A DNA stretch of 64,000 nucleotides, from contig CAZTYF010000001.1 of the NCBI GenBank assembly GCA_964617455.1, positions 124,001-188,000 on the forward strand, read 5' to 3'. This stretch comes from Monoglobus sp964617455. Lineage in GTDB: Bacteria; Bacillota; Clostridia; Monoglobales; Monoglobaceae. A program made the position numbers and the translations under genes. The notes under the pieces are model-generated. The model had not been told where the DNA came from. It did not search any database and was given only the letters and a program-made list of their open reading frames with translations. Shown here one piece after another: positions 42,749 through 52,703 of this stretch (positions are counted from its first letter, which is position 1; each line of letters begins with the position of its first letter).

Positions 42749-42809
42749 CTATGTATTGAAAATAACGACAATATCAACATAAGAATCGGCTTTAGGGAGG
42801 ATTGAGAAT

Positions 42810-45800
42810 ATGAAACGAATAATATCGGGACTTGTCGCTTTGATAATGATATTGGGGCTTTGCCCGTTTGTGTTGGCTGCGGCCGGTAACGCAGCGATTG
42901 AAACCGCCACCGTCACCTTCAGCCCCATGGGATATTTGGAAAACAACGTGGCCTACAGAAATGCCTATATGGCGGACATAGAACGAAAGGCCACCGTCAC
43001 CACTTCCGCAAAAACCGCATCCGGGGATGTAAGCTATTGCTACGACGGCAGCACGGGCACCTGCTGGGGCGGCAGCCAAATAAATACACCGGAGACGAGT
43101 AATTGGGAAGTTACCTTCACCTTTGAATCTCCCGAATCCATAGGCAGAATTCTGTATGAGGCCCACAGCAGCGGCGCGGGATTTGCGGCCTCCTTTGAGA
43201 TTTGGGGCAGCGAGAGCGACGGTGAGGAGCTCAAGCATATTATAGACGGTGAGTTCGAGCATAACACCAACGGAGTGCAGGGCAAAGTCCTGATTTCATT
43301 CAAAGAGAGAACATTCAAAAAATTGAAGTTCGTTTGGAAGACGATTTCGGGCTCAAGTGTATATTTCTATGCCTCCGAGTTCGGCTTTTGGAAAGCGGAA
43401 AGCAAAGAGGATGCCGCAACGCGGGAAAAACTGGAAAAGGATGTGCGGGACCTGTTTCTTGACGACTCCTGCACCTCTTTGGCCTACGGCGTAGATACGG
43501 ACACGGTGGAAGCCTTGGCGGAGGAATGTGAGGCATACAATGTCCCGGGGATATTTTCTCCCTATTTGGAGGCGGCCCTTGCCATTATGGGTGAGCCGGG
43601 CCACGACGATATCCACGAGCCCATCACCCTCAGCCAGCGGGGCGAGAGGAACAAGGAGTTTTCCAGAGTTCGCAGCACCTATGTGATAGGCGGACAATAC
43701 GATGTGAGCGGCTATTATGCACGGCCCGGGGAAGTAATCGGCGTATATGCCAGCTATGACGAGGAGGGCCCCGCTCCGAGCATTGTCTTTGCCACCGCCA
43801 ATCGGTCCTGGTCGGATTCCTGGTTCGGAGGCTGGGACGGCATAAAATTGGAAAACGGATACAACACCATAGACTGCACGGGTATGGACGGCTGCCAGCT
43901 GATATATTTCTATAACCCCGCCCTCCCCGGTGAGCAAGAATTTGCACCGGTGGTGCGCCTCTCGGGAGGCACCAAATACCCCGTGTACCGATATAATTCG
44001 CAAAACCCCGAGGCCAGCGACGACGGGACTGCGTTTATGGACGAGCTCAAAAGCTACTGCGAAGAGGTCAAGAAAACGGTTATCGATGCGGATGTGGAGG
44101 CCGGAAAAGGCAAATACAACGTCTGCGAACTGGTTTCGGACAGGATAGTTTTGACCACAAGCGCTTTGGGCGCCCTGCCCGGCCTTGAGAAAAAGAAGGA
44201 ATATAAAAACGAAGACGGCACCGCGAGGACATACAGCGGGCCCAAGGACCTTATGGAGCTTTGGGACCAAGTGATGGTTGAGGACTATGCAAAATATATG
44301 GGCTTTAATACGGACGACCCCACCCACGAGGACTATATGCCCCGTCCCGCCATGCTGTGGAGGGTATACACCGAGGGGTACGGTCTCGCCTGGGCACAGA
44401 GCATCTATGCCGCCTGGAACGCATCCAGCTTTGACGTAAACGTCAAAAATGACGAGGATATGTGGAATAAGGATGCCTATTTGCTCCTGACCGACCCGAG
44501 TGTGCTTTTGGATGCCAACTGGGCCACATACCATGAGCTGGGACATGTTTACGATTCGGGCCAAATCGGATTCGGAGAATCCACAAACAACCTCTATGCC
44601 CTTATGGCCTCCGTCAAATATACGGGAAAGACAAGGATGGAGAGCGAAAACCGCTGGTACAGACACCTTTTGGCGGCCCTGAACGACGGCATAGTTCCGG
44701 ACGACGATATGATTTTCTATCCCGCCACCATAATATTCCAGCTGGAGTTTGTGGATTTTGATAATACGGCCCTATATAAGGACATCGACAGCCTCTATGG
44801 CAAGGCGTGCCGCTATGCAAGGCTCCACCGCGGCCAGGTGGACAAAATCTCCGACAAGAACGACAGACTGATATATTGCCTCTCCATGGGTGCGGGAGTG
44901 GATTTGAGCGACGTCTTTGCCATATATGGACATCCCGTAAGCGATGAAGTCAAATGGATGCTCAAAAAACTCCCCAAGGACGAAAGACCTCTTGCATATG
45001 CCGACATCAGAACCGATATGAGCGGCGGCTTTACGGAGGAGCAAAAAACCAAAGAACCTACGGTCACCCTTTCATATATTACGGACAAAGGCTCAAAAAT
45101 CCGTCTCACTATGGACCAAAACACCTATACAGACGACAGCGGCTCCGATGCGAATCTCCAGTGCTTTGAAATCAAGCGGAAAGATACAACGAACGGAAGC
45201 AACGGGGAGCCCGAATTCCTGGGCATCACAAGGGACGATTTGTCCACGTCCGAGAATGAGCTCTATATATTTGATGACCATAACATTGAGCCGAGCCATA
45301 CCTATGAATACACGGTGACCCCCTATGATTGCAGCCTGAAAAAGGGCAAGGAAACGAAAGTGACTTCCACCGATATAACCATAGGCGATGAGTGCTATGT
45401 GCCCCTCACTTGGCTGGGCCTCAACGGAAAGAGCAGCAGCAATGCCAAAATAGGAGTGGGCAAGGAACTGAAAGTTCGGGTGGACTATGCTCCCCTGGGC
45501 AGCACCTATGACTTTGCCTATATGTCCTGGAATTTGGAAACAAACAACGGCGTATTTGAGATAAAAGACGACCCGGANNNNNNNNNNNNNNNNNNNNNNN
45601 NNNNNNNNNNNNNNNNNNNNNNNNNNNNNNNNNNNNNNNNNNNNNNNNNNNNNNNNNNNNNNNNNNNNNNNNNNNNNTGTCCTGGAATTTGGAAACAAAC
45701 AACGGCGTATTTGAGATAAAAGACGACCCGGACTATCCGGGAGACCCCTCCCGCAAGGTGATATACGCCAAAAAGGCAGGCTCCGACGTTTTGAGAGTCT

Positions 45801-47815
45801 TTGCGGGCGGAGAGCAGCAGGGCACAAGAAGCGCCCAAGGCTACGGAAGAGACGAAAACGGGTATCTGCGCACGGCGCCCCAGGTGAAGGCGGAACTGAA
45901 GCTGTCCACCGAAGGAACGGGCACCGCCTATGTGAGACTCGAGGGCCTGAAAATGGAAAAAGATAGGCTCTATCTCCAAAAGGGCCAGGAGAGTGAAATC
46001 CTGTTTGAGAAGATTCCCGCCGCCGCATCCACCCAACTGACTCCGGAATGGTCCACATCAAACGACGAGGTGGTGACCGTGGATACGGACGGAAAAGTGA
46101 AAGCCGTGGGAGCGGGAGAGGCCACCGTCACGGTATCCCTAAGAGATCCGGGACCCACCACCGAAGACGGGGAGCTCCTTGAAGAGGAGAGGGAGTTTAC
46201 CGAAACTTGCATTGTTCAAGTGACGGATGAGGCCATACCTCCCACCGATATCAAAATCGATTCCTGGGCGGAAAGAGAGGGCGAAACCCCCATACTCTAT
46301 TCCGGCGAAATGAACTTTAGGGAGTTGACCGTATCCGCCATCCCCGAAAACGCCACCTTTAACGAAAAGGATGTTAAATGGGAAATAGCGGAATCCAAGG
46401 CGGAAGGCGACAATCTGCCGGAGGAATTTAATAGCTATGTGGCCATGCTCAATTTGTTTGACAAGGGCGATAACGTTATAGGAGCCTTTGGAATGTGTGA
46501 CGGCACTGTAACGATTAAGGCATCCCTTACGGTACCGGGCAGCGAAACTCCCCTTACAAATACTTTGCAAGTAAAAGTGGATAAGGAAGCCAATCCGGTT
46601 TTGCCCGAGGGCATACGGCGGCTTAGGCTCAACCAAACCTCCGCGAATATTAAGAAAGACGAAACCCTCAGTTTGACGGTTTCGGGGGAACCCGAGTCTG
46701 CCTTGAATGCGGGGAAGATAACCTGGGAGAGCTCCGACACGAATGTGGCGACGGTTACGGCGAATGAGACGGATTCAAAATCGGCAACCGTCACCGGTGT
46801 AAATCCCGGCAAGGCGGAAATATCCTGCCTTATAAACGGAAAGAAGGCCGCATGCACCGTAACGGTCACGGGAGAGACGCCCCTCACCGGTCTCAAATTT
46901 GAGGACGGAAAAGAAAGCGAGGAAAGTGCCGAAAGGACTCTCAATGTGGGAGACACCTATCCTCTCCTGCTTGCCCCGGTTCCCGCCAATGCGACCAATC
47001 TTGAGAATGTGAAGTGGACCTGTTCGAACGGTGATGGTGTGATAAAACTTGACGATAAAAGAGGTCTTGCGGAGGCGGTTGGGGAAGGCACCGCAACCGT
47101 CACGGGAACGATTACCCAAAACGGAAACGGCACCAAGACCGAAAAGAGCTTCAACTGCAAATTCACCGTCACCAAGAAATCGGTGCCCCTGACCGATGTG
47201 GCCATAAGCGAAACGGCCGCCCGATTGGAAGTGGGTGAGCAAATAACCCTGAGCCTGTCCCCCAGACCCTTCAATGCAAACACCGAGGATGTTAAGAATA
47301 TAAGCTGGACCTCAAGCAACGAAAATGCCGTATCCCTGACAACCAATGGGGACGGCAGCGTAACGGCCAAAGCCGTAGGCGAGGGCGTGGCGCAAATCAC
47401 CGGAAAGATGGGAGAATTCTCCGCCTCCTGTGAGATTGCGGTTGAGAAAATACCGGATGTGTACGGCGGATTCGGCCTGACCACGGAGATAATCAAATCC
47501 GAGGACAGAAAGAATATAACGGCCGTAAAGGTCTTAAATGTCGGCGGTGAACCCCTGCCCGAAAAAATGACCGTCCTGATTGCGGTATATCACCAAAACG
47601 TCCTCACAAGCTCCACCATGAAGGATTTGACCTCGTCGAATTTTGCAAAGCCCGAAAGCGGAGGACCCGATGAGGCGACGGTGACACTCGATCCTCCCGT
47701 AGAACTGACGGAGGGCAGCACGGCCAAGGTCTTCGTCTTTGACAGCCTTGCCAACATCTCTCCCAAAGCCAGAGCCAACAAAACGGCACCCGTTGCAACT
47801 CCCTCTCCCCAATGA
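42810..47815 (+). CDS. Secreted M60-family metallopeptidase with discoidin and multiple Big2-like domains
   Basis: Probable mucin-type glycoprotein peptidase. Signal peptide 1-26; F5/8-type C (discoidin) domain about 45-195; M60 (enhancin-like) zincin domain about 275-720 with HELGH (about 575-579) and a downstream Glu in GFGES (about 590). A fibronectin-like segment and four to five Big2-like Ig domains follow (repeats ending in KAVGAGEATVTV, NPGKAEISC, AVGEGTATVTG, AVGEGVAQITG). No anchor is visible at the end (PVATPSPQ), so it is released or bound non-covalently. A 100-N gap at 45578-45677 breaks the frame, but an identical 55-bp word on both sides shows the contigs overlap; collapsing 155 bp gives one frame of 1,616 residues. 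M60 enzymes are known from mucosal bacteria. Confidence 0.85.
45578..45677. other. Assembly gap (100 N) flanked by a duplicated 55-bp word
   Basis: Bases 45523-45577 and 45678-45732 are identical over 55 bp. Removing the gap and one copy puts 45689-47815 in frame with 42810 onward. Confidence 0.93.
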
Positions 47816-47829
47816 CGGGAGGGTAAAGC

Positions 47830-47873
47830 ATAGGGGCGGAACAGCTCAAGACTGTTCCGCCCCGATTTTATTT
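47830..47873. terminator. Bidirectional terminator between M60 and HAD genes
   Basis: Twelve-pair stem GGGGCGGAACAG / CTGTTCCGCCCC followed by GATTTTATTT; serves the convergent genes. Confidence 0.85.
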
Positions 47874-47880
47874 GGGAATT

Positions 47881-48564
47881 TTATCGGAAATTCTCCCGCT
47901 TCAAAATTTCAATAACCCCAAAGAGGTCCTCCGCCCTATAGTCGGCAAGGGCCGTCATTTTGTCGTTCAGAATCAAATCGGGGACGAGGATGGTCACGGC
48001 TCCCGACTCGGAGGCGGAGATGATTCCGTTTTCCGAATCCTCCACCGCCACACAGTCAAAAGGCGTAAGCCCCAGCCTCCCCGCCGCCAAGACAAAGGGG
48101 TCCGGAGCGGGTTTGCCCCGTTTTATCATTTCGCAGGTTATCACCTCGTCGAATTTTTCATACATCCCGGCGGCCTTAAGGTTGAACACCGCCCGATTCC
48201 TGTCGGTTGAGGTGACGAGGGCGCACTTGTATCCGGCGGAGCTTATATAGTCGACAAACTCCCGAGCCCCCGCCTTAAACTCCGGCCCGCACTTGAGGAC
48301 AATGTCCTCCATAATTCGGAGCTTTCTTGTACGGAGCTTGTCATAGTTGACTTTGGTGCCGTAGCGCTCGTAATACATCCTCTCCGATGTAGCCGGGGGG
48401 AGGCCGATAATGTCAATCATAAAATCCCGATCAAGGGTGACTCCCAGCTCCCGTCCCGCCACGGCCCAAGCAAAAACGGAACTGAGCTCGGTATCAAACA
48501 AGGTTCCGTCCATATCCACCAAGACACCCCGTATTTTTTTGTCAATCAAATTTCCATCATTCAT
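47881..48564 (-). CDS. HAD-superfamily hydrolase (beta-phosphoglucomutase-like)
   Basis: 227 residues. Motif I DMDGTLFDTE (nucleophile and acid Asp), motif II ALVTSTDRN, Lys in RGKPAPDP and motif IV EDSENGI are present. The cap domain has the helical form of the beta-phosphoglucomutase / phosphatase subgroup. Substrate unknown. ATG 48564 is chosen because the HAD fold starts shortly after and the upstream frame overlaps recG. It follows recG by 11 bp. Confidence 0.88.
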   Translation of the reverse strand: MNDGNLIDKKIRGVLVDMDGTLFDTELSSVFAWAVAGRELGVTLDRDFMIDIIGLPPATSERMYYERYGTKVNYDKLRTRKLRIMEDIVLKCGPEFKAGAREFVDYISSAGYKCALVTSTDRNRAVFNLKAAGMYEKFDEVITCEMIKRGKPAPDPFVLAAGRLGLTPFDCVAVEDSENGIISASESGAVTILVPDLILNDKMTALADYRAEDLFGVIEILKRENFR

Positions 48565-48575
48565 ATCGAAGCCTC

Positions 48576-50633
48576 TTAATTCAATATATCTCCCGCTTTG
48601 GCGAAGGTCTCTTTTATGCTTTCGGACAGGAGAGCGTTTTCGGGGGATTTCAGGAAGGGGTCGGATTTCAGGATTCGGGCCGCTTCCGATTGGGTTTGCG
48701 CCAATATGTCCATATCGGTGAACAGATTGCCTATTTTCATTTCCGGCAGGCCGTGCTGGCGGGTGCCGAAGAACTCCCCGGGGCCCCTGATTTCCAAATC
48801 CTTTTCCGAGATTTTGAACCCGTCGTTGGTCTCGCACATAACCTTCATTCTCTCTTTGGCAACGCCGCTGTTTACGTTTCCGAACATCACGCAATAGGCC
48901 CGCTCTTCGCCTCTGCCCACTCTGCCCCGAAGCTGGTGGAGCTGGGAAAGTCCGAACCGCTCCGCATTTTCGATGACCATAATCGTGGCATTGGGCACAT
49001 CCACTCCCTCTTCTATGACGGTCGTGGCAACCAAGGCCTCGATTTCTCCCGCCATAAAGCGTCGCATCACATCCTCCTTTTCGAAGGCTTTCATCTTGCC
49101 GTGGAGGAGCCCCACGGACCTGCCGAAGAGGACACCTTGACTCAGACTTTTCACATATTCGGCGGCGGCCTTGGCCTCTATGGCATCGGATTCATCCACC
49201 AGGGCGCAGACGAAATAGGCCTGTCTCCCCCGATTGAGCTCCCGAAGGACAAAGTCATAGAGCCTCGGCCGCCCCGCCTCGGTGAGGGCTACGGTTTTGA
49301 CGGGTTTTCTGCCGGGGGGAAGTTCGTCTATGACGGAAATATCCAAATCCCCGTATATGACAAGGGACAGTGTTCGGGGTATGGGCGTGGCGCTCATTAC
49401 CAAGGTGTGGACATTGGCACCCTTGGCGGCAAGCTTGCTCCGCTGGCCCACGCCGAATCGGTGCTGCTCGTCGGTGACGGTTAATGCCAAATTGTTGAAA
49501 TTCACTTTGTCGGTGATGACGGCGTGGGTCCCCACAACCACCGACGCTTCTCCGGATTCGATAAGTTTCAGGTTTTCGGCTCTGGCCTTGGCAGGCTGCC
49601 CGCCGGTCAAAAATGCCACCTTTATACCCCAAGGGGAGAAAAACCTACCCAGGGTTCCAAAGTGCTGCTCCGCCAAAATCTCCGTGGGCACCATCATAAC
49701 CGATTGGTATCCCGCCTTGGCTGCCGCGAACATGGCCGCCGCCGCCACCACCGTCTTTCCGGAGCCCACATCCCCCTGCACAAGGCGGTTCATGGGCACA
49801 CCTCTCTTAAGGTCGGCGGCGATTTCGTTTATGACCCTTTTTTGGGCGTCGGTCAAATCAAAGGGCAGCCCCCGGGCAAAGGATGCCATACATTTCACAT
49901 CGGAAATAATCGGGGCGGAGCGGGATTTTTTGATATTTTTGGCGCCAGAGACTCCCAACTGGAGCTTCAAAAACTCCTCAAACACAAGTCTGCGGCGGGC
50001 CTCGTTGAACAGCTCATATCCCTCCGGGTTGTGAATTTGCCTTATTGCCTCGTTTATGCCCATAAGCCCGTTTCTCCGCCTCACATCCTCGGGCAGTATT
50101 TCCGGGACTTCCTCGGTCAGGCTTTCCATGGCTCTGTTTATGGCCTCCCGAATGCTCCGCTGGTTCAGCCCCGCCGTGGCCGGGTATATGGGCAGGATGC
50201 CGCCCATTTTTTTGGACTCCTCGCCCTCAAGTTTTTCCATAACGGGATTCACCATCTCCGCCGCCATGGAGCGATAAACCACCTTGCCGAAAAACATATA
50301 CTCCCCTTGGGGGTCGGACAGGCTTTTGCTTATATAGGAAGCATTGAACCAGGTGAGACGCATAATCCCCGTGCCGTCGGACAGGGTGGTTTGAACCACC
50401 CAAACTCCCCGCCTTGAGCGGTATCTGCGGATGCCGGATGCCAGCCTGCCTCGGACGCATACCTCTTCGCCCTCCGTCAAATCCCCGATGTTCCGAACAT
50501 TGGTTCTGTCCTCAAAACTGCGGGGCAAGTGATAGAGCAAATCCTCTACCGTGAAAATGCCGAGTTTTTGAAACAACTCGGCTCTTTTTTCACCTATTCC
50601 CTTTATATATCTGATGCTGTCGTCGGGTTTCAT
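48576..50633 (-). CDS. recG: RecG, branched-DNA helicase
   Basis: Superfamily 2 helicase that processes stalled forks and Holliday junctions. N-terminal wedge / OB domain (about 60-150), P-loop GDVGSGKTVVA (about 287-297), DEQHRFGV, TATPIPRTL and the motif VI region QLRGRVGRG. 685 residues, normal. Ribosome site is weak (AGTAGG). The gene follows fakA after 13 bp; in many Firmicutes the order is also yloU-yloV-recG. Confidence 0.97.
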   Translation of the reverse strand: MKPDDSIRYIKGIGEKRAELFQKLGIFTVEDLLYHLPRSFEDRTNVRNIGDLTEGEEVCVRGRLASGIRRYRSRRGVWVVQTTLSDGTGIMRLTWFNASYISKSLSDPQGEYMFFGKVVYRSMAAEMVNPVMEKLEGEESKKMGGILPIYPATAGLNQRSIREAINRAMESLTEEVPEILPEDVRRRNGLMGINEAIRQIHNPEGYELFNEARRRLVFEEFLKLQLGVSGAKNIKKSRSAPIISDVKCMASFARGLPFDLTDAQKRVINEIAADLKRGVPMNRLVQGDVGSGKTVVAAAAMFAAAKAGYQSVMMVPTEILAEQHFGTLGRFFSPWGIKVAFLTGGQPAKARAENLKLIESGEASVVVGTHAVITDKVNFNNLALTVTDEQHRFGVGQRSKLAAKGANVHTLVMSATPIPRTLSLVIYGDLDISVIDELPPGRKPVKTVALTEAGRPRLYDFVLRELNRGRQAYFVCALVDESDAIEAKAAAEYVKSLSQGVLFGRSVGLLHGKMKAFEKEDVMRRFMAGEIEALVATTVIEEGVDVPNATIMVIENAERFGLSQLHQLRGRVGRGEERAYCVMFGNVNSGVAKERMKVMCETNDGFKISEKDLEIRGPGEFFGTRQHGLPEMKIGNLFTDMDILAQTQSEAARILKSDPFLKSPENALLSESIKETFAKAGDILN

Positions 50634-50646
50634 AATATACTCATAC

Positions 50647-52287
50647 CTACTCTACGGAAATTATATAGAAATACACGCTTTGGCCCCCATAGTTCAGGTT
50701 CACATCCAAGTCGGGATATTCCTCCTCAAGGGCTTTCGCAAAGGCTTTGGCCTCTTCTTCGCTTGCATCGGCGCCCCGATAGATTGAAATCATACCGGAG
50801 TCCTCATCCACCAATTCCCTGACCGTGCCAAAGAACACGTCTTTGATGTCCGAGGCGCAAACCTTGACCTTGCCTTCGATGACGCCCATAATGTCCCCTT
50901 CGGAAATATCAAGGCCGTCCGCCTCGGAATCCCGTGCCGCATATGTGATTTGGCCGCACTTCACCGTCTCCGCCGTCTCGCTCATTATGACTTCGTTGTC
51001 CTCGGGAGAGAGGCTTTCGTCAAAGGCCGCCAAGGCGGTTATGCCCTGAGGCACACTGCGGGTGGGAATCACGATGATATTTTTCTCGGTCAAGCCGTCT
51101 GCCTGCTCCGCCGCCATGATTATGTTCTTGTTGTTGGGGAGGATGAAGACATTTTCCGCATTGACGGTCTCCGCCGCATCAAGGAGTTCCTGGGTGCTGG
51201 GGTTCATGGTCTGGCCCCCCCGGACAATCACATCGCAGCCGAGGCTTCGAAAGAGCTCGTTCATGCCCTCTCCGGAGCACACCGCCGCAAAGCCGTATTT
51301 CTTGGGGGGCTCTTTGGGGGATTTTACGGTGTTGCCGATTATCTCGTTATGCTGATACTTCATATTGTCGATTTTGAGACTTGTGAGCTCCCCGAGTTTC
51401 AGGGCCTGCTCGATGACAAATCCCGGATGGTTGGTGTGGATATGAACCTTCACAATTTCGTCGTCATCAATGACCAACATACAGTCGCCCTTGGGTTTTA
51501 TGGAAGCCTTAAACTGGGTGACGCTTCGGGCGGCGCTTTTGTTTATGATGAACTCCGTGCAATAGCCGTATTTTATATTGGCGGTGTCTATGTCCTCTTT
51601 TTCTATGGGCTTTTCTTCCGATTGGGCGGTTTCCTCCTCAAGGGGGACCTCTTTTCCGGTTTCGAGAGCCTTCAACGCCCCTTCCAAAAGGACGGTGAGG
51701 CCGCAGCCTCCCGCGTCAACCACTCCCGCCTGTTTGAGAACGGGCAAAAACTCCGGCGTGCGGGCCAGGCTCTCTTGCCCCTCCCGAAGCAACTCCTTCA
51801 GAAATTTGCAAACATCGTCGAATTCGGGAAACCTCTCCTCGGCGAACTCGGCTATCTCCCGAATCACGGTCAATATGGTGCCCTCCGTGGGCTTCATAAC
51901 GGCCCGATAGGCCGTGTCCCGAGCGGAGCAGACCATCCGTTTCACCGCCGCCACATCAATCTCGTCAAGGCCCGACATACCCTTTCCGATACCTCTGAGA
52001 ATCTGGGACAGGATAACTCCCGAATTGCCCCGGGCATTTCGAAGAGCGGTTTTGGCCAACACGTCAAGGATTTCCTCCTCCGACACGCTCTCGTCCAAAC
52101 CGAAAACGCTTTCCGCGGCTGCGCTGAATGTGAGGCTCATATTGGTTCCCGTATCGCCGTCCGGCACGGGGAAAACATTCATATCATTAACTTCGCCTGC
52201 CCGATTGAGTATGTTGTGGGAGGCGGACAAAATCATAAGCCTCAAAGTCTCGCTGCTTATTGATTTGCATATGTTGTTCTTGTTCAT
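50647..52287 (-). CDS. fakA: FakA/YloV-type DAK2-domain fatty acid kinase
   Basis: ATP-binding subunit of the fatty-acid kinase that works with DegV-like FakB proteins to phosphorylate exogenous fatty acids. N-terminal DAK2 domain: VNDMNVFPVPDGDTGTNMSLT (Asp residues bind Mg-ATP) and GARGNSGVILSQ-type loop (NARGNSGVILSQIL). Middle domain and C-terminal domain of the YloV family follow (VVDAGGCG, VIVRGGQTMNPSTQELLDA). 546 residues. Follows the Asp23-family gene; no fakB is in the window. Confidence 0.93.
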   Translation of the reverse strand: MNKNNICKSISSETLRLMILSASHNILNRAGEVNDMNVFPVPDGDTGTNMSLTFSAAAESVFGLDESVSEEEILDVLAKTALRNARGNSGVILSQILRGIGKGMSGLDEIDVAAVKRMVCSARDTAYRAVMKPTEGTILTVIREIAEFAEERFPEFDDVCKFLKELLREGQESLARTPEFLPVLKQAGVVDAGGCGLTVLLEGALKALETGKEVPLEEETAQSEEKPIEKEDIDTANIKYGYCTEFIINKSAARSVTQFKASIKPKGDCMLVIDDDEIVKVHIHTNHPGFVIEQALKLGELTSLKIDNMKYQHNEIIGNTVKSPKEPPKKYGFAAVCSGEGMNELFRSLGCDVIVRGGQTMNPSTQELLDAAETVNAENVFILPNNKNIIMAAEQADGLTEKNIIVIPTRSVPQGITALAAFDESLSPEDNEVIMSETAETVKCGQITYAARDSEADGLDISEGDIMGVIEGKVKVCASDIKDVFFGTVRELVDEDSGMISIYRGADASEEEAKAFAKALEEEYPDLDVNLNYGGQSVYFYIISVE

Positions 52288-52316
52288 AGTTATCTCCTCA
52301 TTGTCCGGACCCGGGC

Positions 52317-52670
52317 CTAATTCACCCGAATTCCCTCTATATTGACATTTACCTTGTTCACATTTATGCCCGTCATCTGCTCAACATTGTATTTGACATT
52401 GTTCTTGATAAGCTCTCCTATGGTTGCCATACCGGTGCCGTATTCCGATATGATGTACAGGGTGATATCGATGCCGTTTCCCGCCACCTTAACTTTGACG
52501 CCCCTGTCCATCTGGTCCCGTTTGAGCAATCGGGCAATGCCGTCCTTGCTGCTTTTCACCGCCATTCCGACCACACCGTAGCAGCTCGTGGCCGCATATC
52601 CGGCAATCTTCGCGATAACACTGTTGGCAATCCTTACGCTGCCCTTTGAACTGTCGAATTTTCCGCTCAT
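52317..52670 (-). CDS. Asp23/Gls24 family protein (YloU-like)
   Basis: 117 residues, full Asp23 domain. Conserved parts: SVRIANSVIAKIAGYAA, GVVGM, and the C-terminal NVEQMTGINVNKVNVNI. Function in envelope homeostasis is known only loosely. Start ATG 52670 has GGAGG at seven bases; an in-frame codon six residues upstream is less well placed. Always close to fakA in Firmicutes. Confidence 0.92.
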   Translation of the reverse strand: MSGKFDSSKGSVRIANSVIAKIAGYAATSCYGVVGMAVKSSKDGIARLLKRDQMDRGVKVKVAGNGIDITLYIISEYGTGMATIGELIKNNVKYNVEQMTGINVNKVNVNIEGIRVN

Positions 52671-52703
52671 CTTTTTACCTCCGTTCATACTCTCTGATTA
52701 TCT

